DNA of 64,000 nucleotides, taken from NCBI GenBank assembly GCA_035623335.1, contig DASPTQ010000306.1, positions 14,185 to 78,184 on the forward strand. Direction: 5' to 3'. The translations under genes and the position numbers were made by a program. Under the pieces are notes generated by a model that saw nothing but the letters and a program-made list of their open reading frames with translations, ran no database searches and was not told the DNA's origin. Positions 34,840-43,728 of the stretch are shown here, piece by piece (position 1 is the first letter of the stretch; each line of letters starts with the position of its first letter). This DNA comes from JAFAGX01 sp035623335. GTDB taxonomy: Bacteria; Acidobacteriota; Terriglobia; Terriglobales; Acidobacteriaceae.

Positions 34840-36051
34840 CTAAGCTTTCATCGCAGGCTTCGATTGGCGGAGGCGGACGACTTGGTCGAGCACGCGGTGG
34901 GCGATCTCCCACTTGCTGTTCTCGGGAACATCGATAGCTTCATCTGCGGTGATAATGGTGACCGCATTGCGCTCGGAATCAAAGCCGATACCTTTCTGGG
35001 AGACATCGTTGACTACGATCGCGTCCAGGGATTTCGAGGTTAACTTCTTGCGCGCATGTTCGCGCACATTCTCGGTCTCAGCCGCAAAGCCGATCACAAT
35101 CTGGGAGCCCTTACGGCGGGCGATCTCCGAGAGAATGTCGGCCGTGGGCTCGAGTTCAAGGGTCAAGGCTCCGGCGCGCTTGATTTTTTGGGGGTGAACC
35201 GATTTCGGACGATAATCGGCGACCGCCGCGGTCTTGATTACGATGGTGGCTTCGGGCAGCCTCTCTAAGACTGCCCGGCGCATCTCGTCGGCGGATTCGA
35301 CTTCGACCACCTCGGCGGCGCGGGGAGGGGTGAGCATGGTGGGTCCGGTGATGAGGAGAACGCGGGCTCCCCGTCGGAGCGCGGCTTCGGCCATCGCATA
35401 TCCCATGCGGCCGCTAGAACGGTTGCTCAGATAACGTACCGGATCGATCTTCTCGCGTGTAGGCCCGGCGGTAATCAGCACGGTTTCTCCACTCAAATCC
35501 TGCGAGGCGCCCAATGCTTCGAGCGTGGCATCAACCACCGCCTGGGTCTCCGCCAGACGACCCGGTCCCGTCATTCCACACGCCAGATAGCCTGTCCCCG
35601 GTTCCACCACCCGCACGCCTCGTTTTCTGAGAACCTCGAGGTTGGCCTGTGTCGCGGGATGGTTCCACATGTTCAGGTTCATCGCCGGAGCCACCACCAC
35701 GGGGGCCGTGGTCGCTAGATACAGCGTGGTTAGGAAGTCGTTGGCAATGCCCTGGGCGAATTTGGCAAGAATGTCGGCCGTAGCGGGCGCAACCAGCAAG
35801 GCATCGATCGACCCTGCCACTTGAATGTGCTCGATAGCGGAATCCAGGTTGGCTGGTTCTGCCCCGGCGGCGAACATGTCGGTGATTACTTTTTCGCCCG
35901 TGAGAGCCGCGAACGTCAAAGGGCGAATGAACTCCTCGGCAGCCTTGGTCATGATCACCTGCACACGGATGCCACGTTCCGCGAACAGGCGGACGATCTC
36001 AGCCGCTTTGTAGGCAGCAATTCCGCCGCTGACACCAAGAGCCACTTTCAT
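34840..36051 (-). CDS. coaBC: Bifunctional phosphopantothenoylcysteine decarboxylase / synthetase
   Basis: 403 residues. Two steps of coenzyme A synthesis. CoaC half: FMN-binding GVSGGIAAYKAAEIVR, active-site His in IEHIQVAG, PAMN, and the Cys in GYLACGMTGPGRLAE. CoaB half: ITAGPTREKIDPVRYLSNRSSGRMG and later NDVSQKGIGFDSERNAVTII (in pieces). Full length. It follows rpoZ by 62 nt, an arrangement seen in many bacteria. Confidence 0.96.
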   Translation of the reverse strand: MKVALGVSGGIAAYKAAEIVRLFAERGIRVQVIMTKAAEEFIRPLTFAALTGEKVITDMFAAGAEPANLDSAIEHIQVAGSIDALLVAPATADILAKFAQGIANDFLTTLYLATTAPVVVAPAMNLNMWNHPATQANLEVLRKRGVRVVEPGTGYLACGMTGPGRLAETQAVVDATLEALGASQDLSGETVLITAGPTREKIDPVRYLSNRSSGRMGYAMAEAALRRGARVLLITGPTMLTPPRAAEVVEVESADEMRRAVLERLPEATIVIKTAAVADYRPKSVHPQKIKRAGALTLELEPTADILSEIARRKGSQIVIGFAAETENVREHARKKLTSKSLDAIVVNDVSQKGIGFDSERNAVTIITADEAIDVPENSKWEIAHRVLDQVVRLRQSKPAMKA

Positions 36052-36113
36052 AAAATTGCCGATTATCGACTGCCGATATGCGGGAACATCCTGAGGTCGG
36101 CAATCCGCCCTCC

Positions 36114-36350
36114 CTACTCTTGACCTAACGCTTTATCCAGGGTCTCGCTGGCCACTTCGGCTGCCGACTTAGGGGTTTCGGGAATCAGCCATTTGACTTT
36201 GCCGGCCTTGATCTCATCCTGGGCGATGCGGCAAGGCTTGCGCGACGTCGTGTCAATGACCGGAGGCGCGCCGCCCTGCAGTTGCCGTGCCCGTCGAGCT
36301 GCCACCAGAATGTAGCGGTAGTTACTATCAAAGCCATCCATCAACTTCAT
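36114..36350 (-). CDS. rpoZ: RNA polymerase omega subunit
   Basis: 78 residues from MKLMDGFDSNYRYILVAARRARQLQ, chosen because GGGGGAGAAC stands just before this ATG; the longer frame upstream is the gmk gene read in another phase. Motif RYILVAARRARQLQGGAPPVI is the omega core that binds the beta' C-terminus. It helps RNA polymerase assembly and (p)ppGpp response. Placed between gmk and coaBC. Confidence 0.93.
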   Translation of the reverse strand: MKLMDGFDSNYRYILVAARRARQLQGGAPPVIDTTSRKPCRIAQDEIKAGKVKWLIPETPKSAAEVASETLDKALGQE

Positions 36351-36366
36351 AAGTTCTCCCCCGTCG

Positions 36367-37056
36367 TTAGCCTCTTGGAGCCGCGACGACCGCGAACGAG
36401 GCCAGGATCGGCTGCACGCGGGCTTCGATGTTGCGCAAGCGGCAACTTTCGGCTTTGGCCAACATTTCTTTGTCGGCAGCCACTGGTTCGGTCCCCGCAT
36501 GCTTCATCCTCTCTGCCAGCAGGATGGCCTCGAGGGCCGCAATGGATTCCTCCAGACGATCGTTTATCAGAATATAGTCGTATTCCCGGTATTTCTCAAT
36601 CTCCCGATGGGCGGTGACCAACCGGCGCTGGATCACCTCTTCCTTGTCCAGACTGCGATTTCGTAGACGCAGCTCTAAGGTCTTACGGTCGGGCGGCAAA
36701 ACGAAGATGGTCACGGCATCAGGAAGCTTGCGCTTGATTTGCTCCGCCCCCTGGACGTCGATATCAAGCAATAAATCGTCTCCCCTCTCGCGAGCTTGCT
36801 CGAAAAAGCGTTTCGCGCTTCCGTAACCGTTGCCGAACACTTCCGCCGATTCCAGAAATTCGTTGCGCTGCTGCATTTGTTCAAACGTTTCCCGGGAGAC
36901 GAAAAAGTACTCCCGGCCATTCTGTTCTTTTCCGCGCGGCTGCCGGGTTGTATAGGAGATCGAAAAGGCAAGTCGGGGAACCACTTGCCGCACCTTCTCG
37001 ACGAGCGTAGATTTCCCCGAACCGGAGGGCGCGGAAATGATGAAGACGCAGCTCAT
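36367..37056 (-). CDS. gmk: Guanylate kinase
   Basis: 229 residues. Phosphorylates GMP to GDP. Seen: P-loop ISAPSGSGKSTLVEK, GMP-binding SISYTTRQPRGKEQNGREYFFV (in pieces), LLDIDVQGAEQIK and VFVLPPD-like TIFVLPPDRKTLELRLRNR. Its ATG overlaps the yicC stop by 4 nt. The C-terminus is about 20 residues longer than in E. coli. Confidence 0.96.
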   Translation of the reverse strand: MSCVFIISAPSGSGKSTLVEKVRQVVPRLAFSISYTTRQPRGKEQNGREYFFVSRETFEQMQQRNEFLESAEVFGNGYGSAKRFFEQARERGDDLLLDIDVQGAEQIKRKLPDAVTIFVLPPDRKTLELRLRNRSLDKEEVIQRRLVTAHREIEKYREYDYILINDRLEESIAALEAILLAERMKHAGTEPVAADKEMLAKAESCRLRNIEARVQPILASFAVVAAPRG

Positions 37057-37940
37057 TCCAGATTTTGCACCTGTTCCCGAGCTTTTTCGATATCCGCTTT
37101 CATCCCCAGCCCGTGAGTGGTGATTTGCAGGGCCTCCCCGGCCAGCCCGGCGGTCTTCGATAGCAGAGTGTTGGACTCGCGATTCATCTCCTGCAGCAGA
37201 AAATCCAGCTTCTTGCCGACTTCGCCTCCCTGATCGAGCAAGCCCAGAAACTGCTGGATGTGGCTTTCCAGTCGGACCAGTTCCTCGGCGATGTCGCTAC
37301 GATCTGCGAGCAGAGCTGCTTCCTGCAGGATGCGTTCCGGTTCGACTTGGGAACCGATGAGTTCCTGCATTCGTCGATGCAGTTGCTCCTGGTAGGCGAC
37401 GACCGTGGCTTGGCGACACTTTTCTACTTCCTGGCGGGCCCGCTCGATCCGCCGCATGCGCTCGCGAAGGTCCCGCTCGGCGTCTCGGCCTTCCTGCTCC
37501 CGCATTTCATTCAATCGCGCTAATGCCTCGTCGAGCTTGGCCAGAATCGCCTCTTCGAGCAGGGGATCGGCGGGCGGATTCGCTAATTCGAAAGCGCCGG
37601 GGAGGCGCAGAATGAGGTTGAGATCTGGCTCTGCCGCTAGCCCGAATTCCCTGGCGACCGCACGGAAGGCCTCGAGGTAGCCGCCCAACCATTCCCGATT
37701 AAAGCGAAAGCTCTCCCCGGCGTTGGTTTCGAGATTCAGTACCAGCTCGACGTGCCCCCGGATCAGCCTCTCCTTCAAGCGGCGGCGTACTTTCATTTCC
37801 AGTTCCTCGGTCCCGGGGGGCATGCGGAAGTGCAAGTCCAGAAAACGGTGATTGAGCGATTTCAAGGAAAGGTTGAAACTATGGCGGCCGTTCGCCTGCC
37901 CGGTCACTTGTGCAAACCCGGTCATGGAGCGTATCGCCAC
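37053..37940 (-). CDS. yicC: YicC family endoribonuclease
   Basis: 295 residues. N-terminus AIRSMTGFAQVTGQ with SLKSLNHRFLDLHFRMP is diagnostic; the C-terminal half (EELVRLESHIQQF...GKKLDFLLQEMNRESNTLLSKT, in pieces) holds the conserved acidic residues of the nuclease. E. coli YicC degrades certain small RNAs. It overlaps gmk (ATGA) and lies 5 nt behind the ABC exporter gene, so all three are co-transcribed. Confidence 0.93.
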   Translation of the reverse strand: MAIRSMTGFAQVTGQANGRHSFNLSLKSLNHRFLDLHFRMPPGTEELEMKVRRRLKERLIRGHVELVLNLETNAGESFRFNREWLGGYLEAFRAVAREFGLAAEPDLNLILRLPGAFELANPPADPLLEEAILAKLDEALARLNEMREQEGRDAERDLRERMRRIERARQEVEKCRQATVVAYQEQLHRRMQELIGSQVEPERILQEAALLADRSDIAEELVRLESHIQQFLGLLDQGGEVGKKLDFLLQEMNRESNTLLSKTAGLAGEALQITTHGLGMKADIEKAREQVQNLE

Positions 37941-37945
37941 GCGGA

Positions 37946-39796
37946 TTATCCTAGAGGAGCCGCCCCGACTTTGGGGGGCTCCAGATCGACGAATTGCAGG
38001 TCATACAGCCGGCGGTAGACGCCGAATTTCTTCATCAAATCCTCATGCGAGCCGATGTCGGTCACCCGTCCATTTTCGAGGACCACAATGCGGTCGGCGC
38101 GACGCACGGTCGAGAGGCGATGGGCAATGACCACGACGGTGCGTCCGACCATAAGATTGGCGAGGGCGGACTGCACCAGGGATTCTGACTCGCTGTCCAG
38201 CGCCGAAGTCGCTTCGTCGAGAATCAGAATGGGAGCGTTCTTCAGCAAGGCCCGAGCGATGGCGATGCGCTGACGCTCGCCGCCGGAAAGCCGGAGGCCG
38301 CGCTCGCCAATGACGGTGTCGTAGCCCAGGGGTAAGGCGTTGATGAAGTCGTGCGCTAAGGCGGCCCGCGCCGCCCCTTCCACCGCCCGCTGGGAGACAT
38401 GCGGTTGTCCGTAGGCGATATTGTTGCGCACGGTGTCGTTGAACAGAACCGTTTCCTGGGAGACAACCCCGATTTGCGAGCGCAGCGACGCGAGGGTCGC
38501 ATCGCGTACGTCGTGGCCATCGACGAGCAAACGCCCGGCGGTGACATCGAAGAAGCGTGGAATGAGCTGAACCAGACTGGTCTTACCGGCGCCGCTCGAA
38601 CCCACCACCGCCAACACTTCGCCAGCCCGGACTTCCAGGTTGATGTCTTGCAGGATCTCCCGTTTTTCATCTCCCCGGGGCTCATAGGAGAAGCTCACGT
38701 GTTCGAAGCGGATACTGCGCGAGAAAGGAGGCAGGGGTTTGGCGCCGGCGCTTTCCCTTACCTCATCCTGGGTGTCGATGAACTGAAAGATTCCCGAGGA
38801 GGCACCCAGAGCCTGCTGAAAGTTATTGTGGAACAACGCGAACTTGCGCACCGGATCATAAAGCTTGAAAACCGCGACAATAAAGGCGAAGAACACCCCG
38901 GCCGTCATCCGCTGGTGAGAAATCTGTTGCCGCCCGAGCAGCAGCAACAGGGCAATCGCGATCGCGCCGAAGATGTCCATCAAAGGGGAACTGATGGCGG
39001 CGGCGGCAACCGAGCGGAGGTTGGCCCAGAACAGGCGCGCCGCAGCCTTGTGGAATCTCGAAATCTCCCAGGATTCCATGTTGAAGGCCTTCACGATGCG
39101 GTTTCCGGTGATGGTTTCGTGCAGGATGTTCTGTATGTCGGCCAGCTTGTCCTGTCCCTTGCGCGTCGTATGCCGTACGCGGCGGCCGATTCGCCCGGCC
39201 GAGTAAACGATGAAGGGCACAAACAGCAGCAGCACCCAGGCCAGCTTCGCTCCCAAAAGTACGACCACAACCGCGGTGAAGATCAAAGTGAACAGCTGTT
39301 GCAGAAACTCCGCCAGGACCGTCGACATCGCGTATTGCACCCGCTCGATATCGTTGACGATGGTTGAAATCAGTGTGCCGGTGGTGTGCTTCTCAAAGAA
39401 CGCGGCGGAGCGGCGGAGAATGGAATCATACAAATGATTGCGAAGATCGGTGATCATTCCGTATCCGGCGTAGTTCACCAGGTAGGTCCCCAGATAGTCG
39501 AAGAGGCCCTTCAGGATGGTGGACGCCACCAGTGCGTAGGCCACGATCGTCCACGCGTTGTGAAGGTGCGAAGGCACAAATTGCTGCAAATAAACCGTGT
39601 GCTGGGTTCGGGGAATGGTAAACAGCCGGATATCATTCGATCCTGTCGAGGGATTGAGGACCCGATCCAAGACAGGGCCGACGAGCAGTACACGGAAGGC
39701 GTCCAGCAAGCCCACCAAAGCCATCAACAACACAGAACCGAGCACCTGCCACCAATACGGCAGTGCATAACGGAGAAGGCGGGTCAGTTGCCGCAT
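37946..39796 (-). CDS. MsbA-type ABC exporter (fused membrane and ATPase domains)
   Basis: 616 residues. Half-transporter with about six membrane helices in residues 15-330 and one ATPase domain: Walker A GSSGAGKTSLVQL, Q-loop VVSQETVLFND, signature LSGGERQRIAIARALL, Walker B ILILDEATSALDSESE, H-loop AHRLSTVRRADRI. Homology to MsbA suggests lipid A or lipid export as a dimer, but substrates of such exporters cannot be read from sequence. First gene of the run exporter-yicC-gmk-rpoZ-coaBC-udg. Confidence 0.9.
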   Translation of the reverse strand: MRQLTRLLRYALPYWWQVLGSVLLMALVGLLDAFRVLLVGPVLDRVLNPSTGSNDIRLFTIPRTQHTVYLQQFVPSHLHNAWTIVAYALVASTILKGLFDYLGTYLVNYAGYGMITDLRNHLYDSILRRSAAFFEKHTTGTLISTIVNDIERVQYAMSTVLAEFLQQLFTLIFTAVVVVLLGAKLAWVLLLFVPFIVYSAGRIGRRVRHTTRKGQDKLADIQNILHETITGNRIVKAFNMESWEISRFHKAAARLFWANLRSVAAAAISSPLMDIFGAIAIALLLLLGRQQISHQRMTAGVFFAFIVAVFKLYDPVRKFALFHNNFQQALGASSGIFQFIDTQDEVRESAGAKPLPPFSRSIRFEHVSFSYEPRGDEKREILQDINLEVRAGEVLAVVGSSGAGKTSLVQLIPRFFDVTAGRLLVDGHDVRDATLASLRSQIGVVSQETVLFNDTVRNNIAYGQPHVSQRAVEGAARAALAHDFINALPLGYDTVIGERGLRLSGGERQRIAIARALLKNAPILILDEATSALDSESESLVQSALANLMVGRTVVVIAHRLSTVRRADRIVVLENGRVTDIGSHEDLMKKFGVYRRLYDLQFVDLEPPKVGAAPLG

Positions 39797-39955
39797 GGGC
39801 TGTGGCCTGCGGATGGAATCGACATGGCTTCGAAGCTCTTATTCTACTGTAGTTGGTGGATGATTCGGGGAGATCTGGCGCGGCGAGTTACGATCGTACC
39901 TTGGCCTGGCCGGGAGCGGGGGAGGTGAACCCTCTTTGCGGGGCCAACAAGGCTG

Positions 39956-40885
39956 CTATTCCGGACTATCCCGATGCACCACCTTCACCTGGTACCCCGC
40001 CGTTCGTAGCAGCTTGCCAACCTCCTCGGCGATCATCACGGAGCGGTGCTGGCCGCCGGTGCAGCCGAAGGAAATGGTGAGATAGCTCTTACCCTCGCGG
40101 ATATAGTGCGGCAGCAGATACACCAAGAGCCGGGAAATCCGCCGAATGAACTCCCGGGTTTGGGGAAACGATCGGATATATCTCGCCACCTTCGGGTTGC
40201 GTCCGGTGAGGGGACGAAACTCAGGTACGAAGTAGGGATTGGGGAGAAAACGAACGTCGAACACCAAGTCCGCATCCTCCGGCAGTCCATGCTTGAATCC
40301 AAAGCTCACGCAGGAAACCAGAATGTTCTTGTCGGATTCGCGCTTCTGGAACCTCTCGGTGATATAGGAGCGCAGTTCGTGCACGTTGAACTTGGAAGTG
40401 TCGATCACCAAATCCGCGATGGCACGAATCGGACGAAGGCGTCTTCGCTCGGCGGCCAGCGAAGCCCGAACAGGGGCATTGATTCCTAAAGGATGCGGAC
40501 GCCGAGTCTCGCTGAAACGGCGAAGCAAAATCGCATCCTCCGCCTCGAGGAACACCATCTTGGTCGGCAGCATGCGCTTGACCGACCGCACGATGCGAGG
40601 CAAGTTCTGTAACTGCTCGCCTTCGCGAACATCCACCACCAGCGCTGTATTCTTGATCTCGGAGGATTGATTCACCAGGTCGGCAAACTGCGGAATCAGA
40701 CCAACCGGCAGATTGTCGACACAGTAATAACCCAGATCCTCAAAGGCCTTCAGGACCGAGGCCTTTCCTGACCCGCTCATCCCGGTGATGATGACCAGTT
40801 CGGCAGGAGCGCGCCCATCAACCGAACCCCCGGCCCTCGGCAGGCGGCGGTCCCTGGTCCTGGAGTTGGCGGATTTTTGTGGCAT
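39956..40885 (-). CDS. rapZ: RapZ-like nucleotide-binding protein (RNase adapter family)
   Basis: 309 residues from MPQKSANSRTRD; the frame continues to 40945 without a ribosome site. Seen: P-loop region ITGMSGSGKASVLKAFEDLG followed by YYCVDNLPVGLIP, DVREG, FLEAEDAILLRRFSETRRPHPL, CVSFGFKHGLPEDADLVFDVRFLPNP and SFGCTGGQHRSV (in pieces). The usual Ser/Thr after the P-loop Lys is Ala (GKA). In enterobacteria RapZ controls GlmZ small RNA decay; other members have other or unknown roles. Not linked to rpoN or ptsN here. Confidence 0.93.
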   Translation of the reverse strand: MPQKSANSRTRDRRLPRAGGSVDGRAPAELVIITGMSGSGKASVLKAFEDLGYYCVDNLPVGLIPQFADLVNQSSEIKNTALVVDVREGEQLQNLPRIVRSVKRMLPTKMVFLEAEDAILLRRFSETRRPHPLGINAPVRASLAAERRRLRPIRAIADLVIDTSKFNVHELRSYITERFQKRESDKNILVSCVSFGFKHGLPEDADLVFDVRFLPNPYFVPEFRPLTGRNPKVARYIRSFPQTREFIRRISRLLVYLLPHYIREGKSYLTISFGCTGGQHRSVMIAEEVGKLLRTAGYQVKVVHRDSPE

Positions 40886-41142
40886 CTCGACGCATGGTAC
40901 CAGGGAGAAACCCCGCTGGTACAGGAGACGAAACTTGCTAGACACGATCCTGGCTGTGACGAATTGCCTGGGCCATGGTCAGGCTGCGTCCAGGGAGGAA
41001 CTCTGGATCATGATCGCCGGGCCGTACCGAGAAAAATTCGGATCGCCGGAGGGGAACTCGCGTTCTTCCCGGGTTGCCCAGGTTGCTGTTCTTCTCCAAT
41101 GGTACGATCGAAAGCAACCATAACTCCTGCGGTGAGTGGCTT

Positions 41143-43575
41143 ATGACCGAATTCTGCAATGTTGCGCTGCCGGTCCCCCTCGATATCCTGTTCACCTACC
41201 GCATTCCCCAAGGCTTGGAGCCGGTGGTGGGGGGACGAGTATTAGTTCCGTTTCGGCAGAAGCGTCTCTCCGGCGTCGTGACCGAACTGCATGATCGTTC
41301 TCCTGACATCCCGACGAAGAACGTACTCAGCGCTCTCGACCGCTTACCACTGCTCGATCCACCGCTGATCCAGCTGGGGAAGTGGGTCGCCGATTATTAC
41401 CTGGCCCCGCTGGGTGAAGTTTTCCGCACGATGCTGCCTCTGAGCGCAGAGTTCAAACGCACCATCCTGTACCGCATCACCGAAAAGGGACAGTTGGCGC
41501 TGCACCTCGCAAGCAGGGCTGGGTCGCCCAATCGATCGCACCGCAACGGGGAAGAGCAGCTAAACGAATTTCGGGTGCTCGATTATCTGGCCCAGCGGGA
41601 GAGCGCGCGGGCGGAAAGTGTGCGCGTGGCCACGGCAGCTTCGCCAGCGCTGCTGGCCGGGATGGTTCGCAAGCAGTGGATCGTGCGTGAAGATCAATCG
41701 CAGTCTCACGATGCGGCTCGTCTGGTAAAGGTGGCGGTACTCAACCAGGTAGACGGGAAGGTGAATCGCAATCAAGGTTTGCTGCTAGATAGCCTCACCC
41801 GAGCCGGGGGGAAGATCCGACTCGATGAGCTCGGTTTGGATATCCCACGCGGCACACTCGGCACTCTGGTCAAGCGCGGAATGATTCAAATTGTGGAAGA
41901 ACCCGCGAAATTTGTTGTCTCCACCCTTCCGGCTCGGCCCTCGCCCGTGACCTTGGAGTTCAACCCTGCGCAGCAAGCGGCCCTGTGTGCGATTCAAGGG
42001 CGGGTCGAGGCGGCCAAGTATTCCACTCTCCTGGTGCACGGCGTAACCGGATCCGGCAAAACCGCGGTATACCTGGCAGCGATGCGTTCGGTGCTCGACC
42101 GAGGCAAATCGGCAATCCTGCTGGTCCCGGAAATCGGTCTAACACCGGCAGTGGCAGCGGACTTACAACAAGCCTTCGCCGACGAGGTCGCCATTCTGCA
42201 CTCGGCCTTAACCGATCGCGAGCGCGCCGAGCAATGGCACCGCATCCGCCGAGGTGACGCTCGGGTTGTCGTGGGCACGCGCTCCGCGGTCTTCGCGCCC
42301 GTCTCCCATTTGGCCTTGGTCATCGTCGATGAAGAGCAGGACGCCTCGTACAAGCAGGAGGAAATGCCGCGGTATCACGCCCGTGATGTAGCGGTGATGC
42401 GCGCCAAAATGGCGGAGGCGGTCGTGGTGTTGGGCTCGGCAACCCCGTGCTTGGAAACCTACTTCAACGCCACCAAGAGCAAGTATGAGCTGCTCGCGCT
42501 GCCGGATCGGATCGAACAGCGGCCCCTGCCCGAGGTCGACATTGTCGACATGCGCCAGGAATTTCAGCAAACCGGGAAAGAACAGGTGCTTTCTCGAGCC
42601 CTGGCGGAAGAAATCCGGCTAAGGCTGGCGCGGGAGGAGCAAGTCATGGTTTTGCTGAATCGGCGCGGATATTCCCCGTTGGTCCTATGCCGGGCGTGTG
42701 GCCACCATCTGGAATGCCGAGATTGTGCCATTGCGATGACCCACCATAAGCGCAGCCACCGCATGGTATGTCATTACTGCGGATTCCGTGCGCCGGTGCC
42801 CAAGCATTGCAGCGAATGTGGCAGCGAGTACGTGTATTTCCTGGGAACCGGCTCGGAGAAGTTGGAAGAGCTGCTCCATGGGATGTTTCCCCAGGCACGC
42901 ATCGGACGGCTTGACCGGGACACGGTGCGCGGACGCGACGACTTTGAGCGTATCTTAAACGCGCTCAACGCCGGTGAACTGGACCTATTGGTAGGGACGC
43001 AGATGATTGCCAAAGGGCACGATATTCACGGGGTTACGCTGGTAGGGGTGGTCGGCGCCGATAGCGCGTTGGGCTTGCCGGACTTCCGCGGCGCAGAACG
43101 CACATTCCAGCTACTCACGCAGGTGGCTGGCCGTGCCGGACGCGGGGAGAAACCCGGGAAGGTAATTCTGCAGACCTACTTCCCGGACCATTACGCAGTG
43201 CAATACGCGGCAAGACACGACTTCACTGGGTTTTATGACAAAGAACTTGCCTTCCGCCGCTGGATGCATTATCCCCCGTACACTGCACTGGCCAATGTTT
43301 TGCTTCGCAGCCCCAAGTTGGATGAGGTGCTAGGCTGGTCGGGCCGGTTGGGACAGTGGTTCGAAAAGATGCCGCATGAAGACATTCGGGTGTTGGGACC
43401 TGCCGCCGCACCCATCCTGCGATTGAAACAGGACTATCGATACCACTTTGTCCTGAAATCGGCGAGCCGCGAAGACCTCAACCGCTTGCTGCGCGCTATG
43501 CTCACGCATGCGGCACAGCAGAAGATCCCTCGAAACCAAATCATTGTCGATGTCGATGCCATATGGCTGATGTGA
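41143..43575 (+). CDS. priA: Primosomal replication protein N' (helicase PriA)
   Basis: 810 residues from MTEFCNVALPVPLDILFTYR; GGTGAG precedes the ATG. Restarts stalled replication forks. Seen: the N-terminal DNA-binding domain, Walker A HGVTGSGKTAVYLAA, DEEQ box VDEEQDASYKQEEMPRYHARD (in pieces), the zinc-binding cysteines CRACGHHLECRDC and CHYCGFRAPVPKHCSECGS, and GTQMIAKGHDIHGVTLVGVV. Divergent from rapZ. Full length. Confidence 0.96.
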   Translation: MTEFCNVALPVPLDILFTYRIPQGLEPVVGGRVLVPFRQKRLSGVVTELHDRSPDIPTKNVLSALDRLPLLDPPLIQLGKWVADYYLAPLGEVFRTMLPLSAEFKRTILYRITEKGQLALHLASRAGSPNRSHRNGEEQLNEFRVLDYLAQRESARAESVRVATAASPALLAGMVRKQWIVREDQSQSHDAARLVKVAVLNQVDGKVNRNQGLLLDSLTRAGGKIRLDELGLDIPRGTLGTLVKRGMIQIVEEPAKFVVSTLPARPSPVTLEFNPAQQAALCAIQGRVEAAKYSTLLVHGVTGSGKTAVYLAAMRSVLDRGKSAILLVPEIGLTPAVAADLQQAFADEVAILHSALTDRERAEQWHRIRRGDARVVVGTRSAVFAPVSHLALVIVDEEQDASYKQEEMPRYHARDVAVMRAKMAEAVVVLGSATPCLETYFNATKSKYELLALPDRIEQRPLPEVDIVDMRQEFQQTGKEQVLSRALAEEIRLRLAREEQVMVLLNRRGYSPLVLCRACGHHLECRDCAIAMTHHKRSHRMVCHYCGFRAPVPKHCSECGSEYVYFLGTGSEKLEELLHGMFPQARIGRLDRDTVRGRDDFERILNALNAGELDLLVGTQMIAKGHDIHGVTLVGVVGADSALGLPDFRGAERTFQLLTQVAGRAGRGEKPGKVILQTYFPDHYAVQYAARHDFTGFYDKELAFRRWMHYPPYTALANVLLRSPKLDEVLGWSGRLGQWFEKMPHEDIRVLGPAAAPILRLKQDYRYHFVLKSASREDLNRLLRAMLTHAAQQKIPRNQIIVDVDAIWLM

Positions 43576-43728
43576 GAGCCTGCCTTTCGATCACGACCAT
43601 GCCCCGTTTCCATGTTTTTCTCTCGCAACGGTTTCGCCTCCTCCTTGCGCGGCTGCGCGAAATGAAAAATAATTGCGTCGGCTGCACGCGGCGCTTCTCC
43701 CTGCGCCTCGCACCAGGAGGCTTAACGC

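Noticed and set aside
40885..40945. Longer RapZ start at 40945
   Set aside because: The extra 20 residues have no ribosome site and are not family-like; the ATG at 40885 is kept, with some uncertainty.
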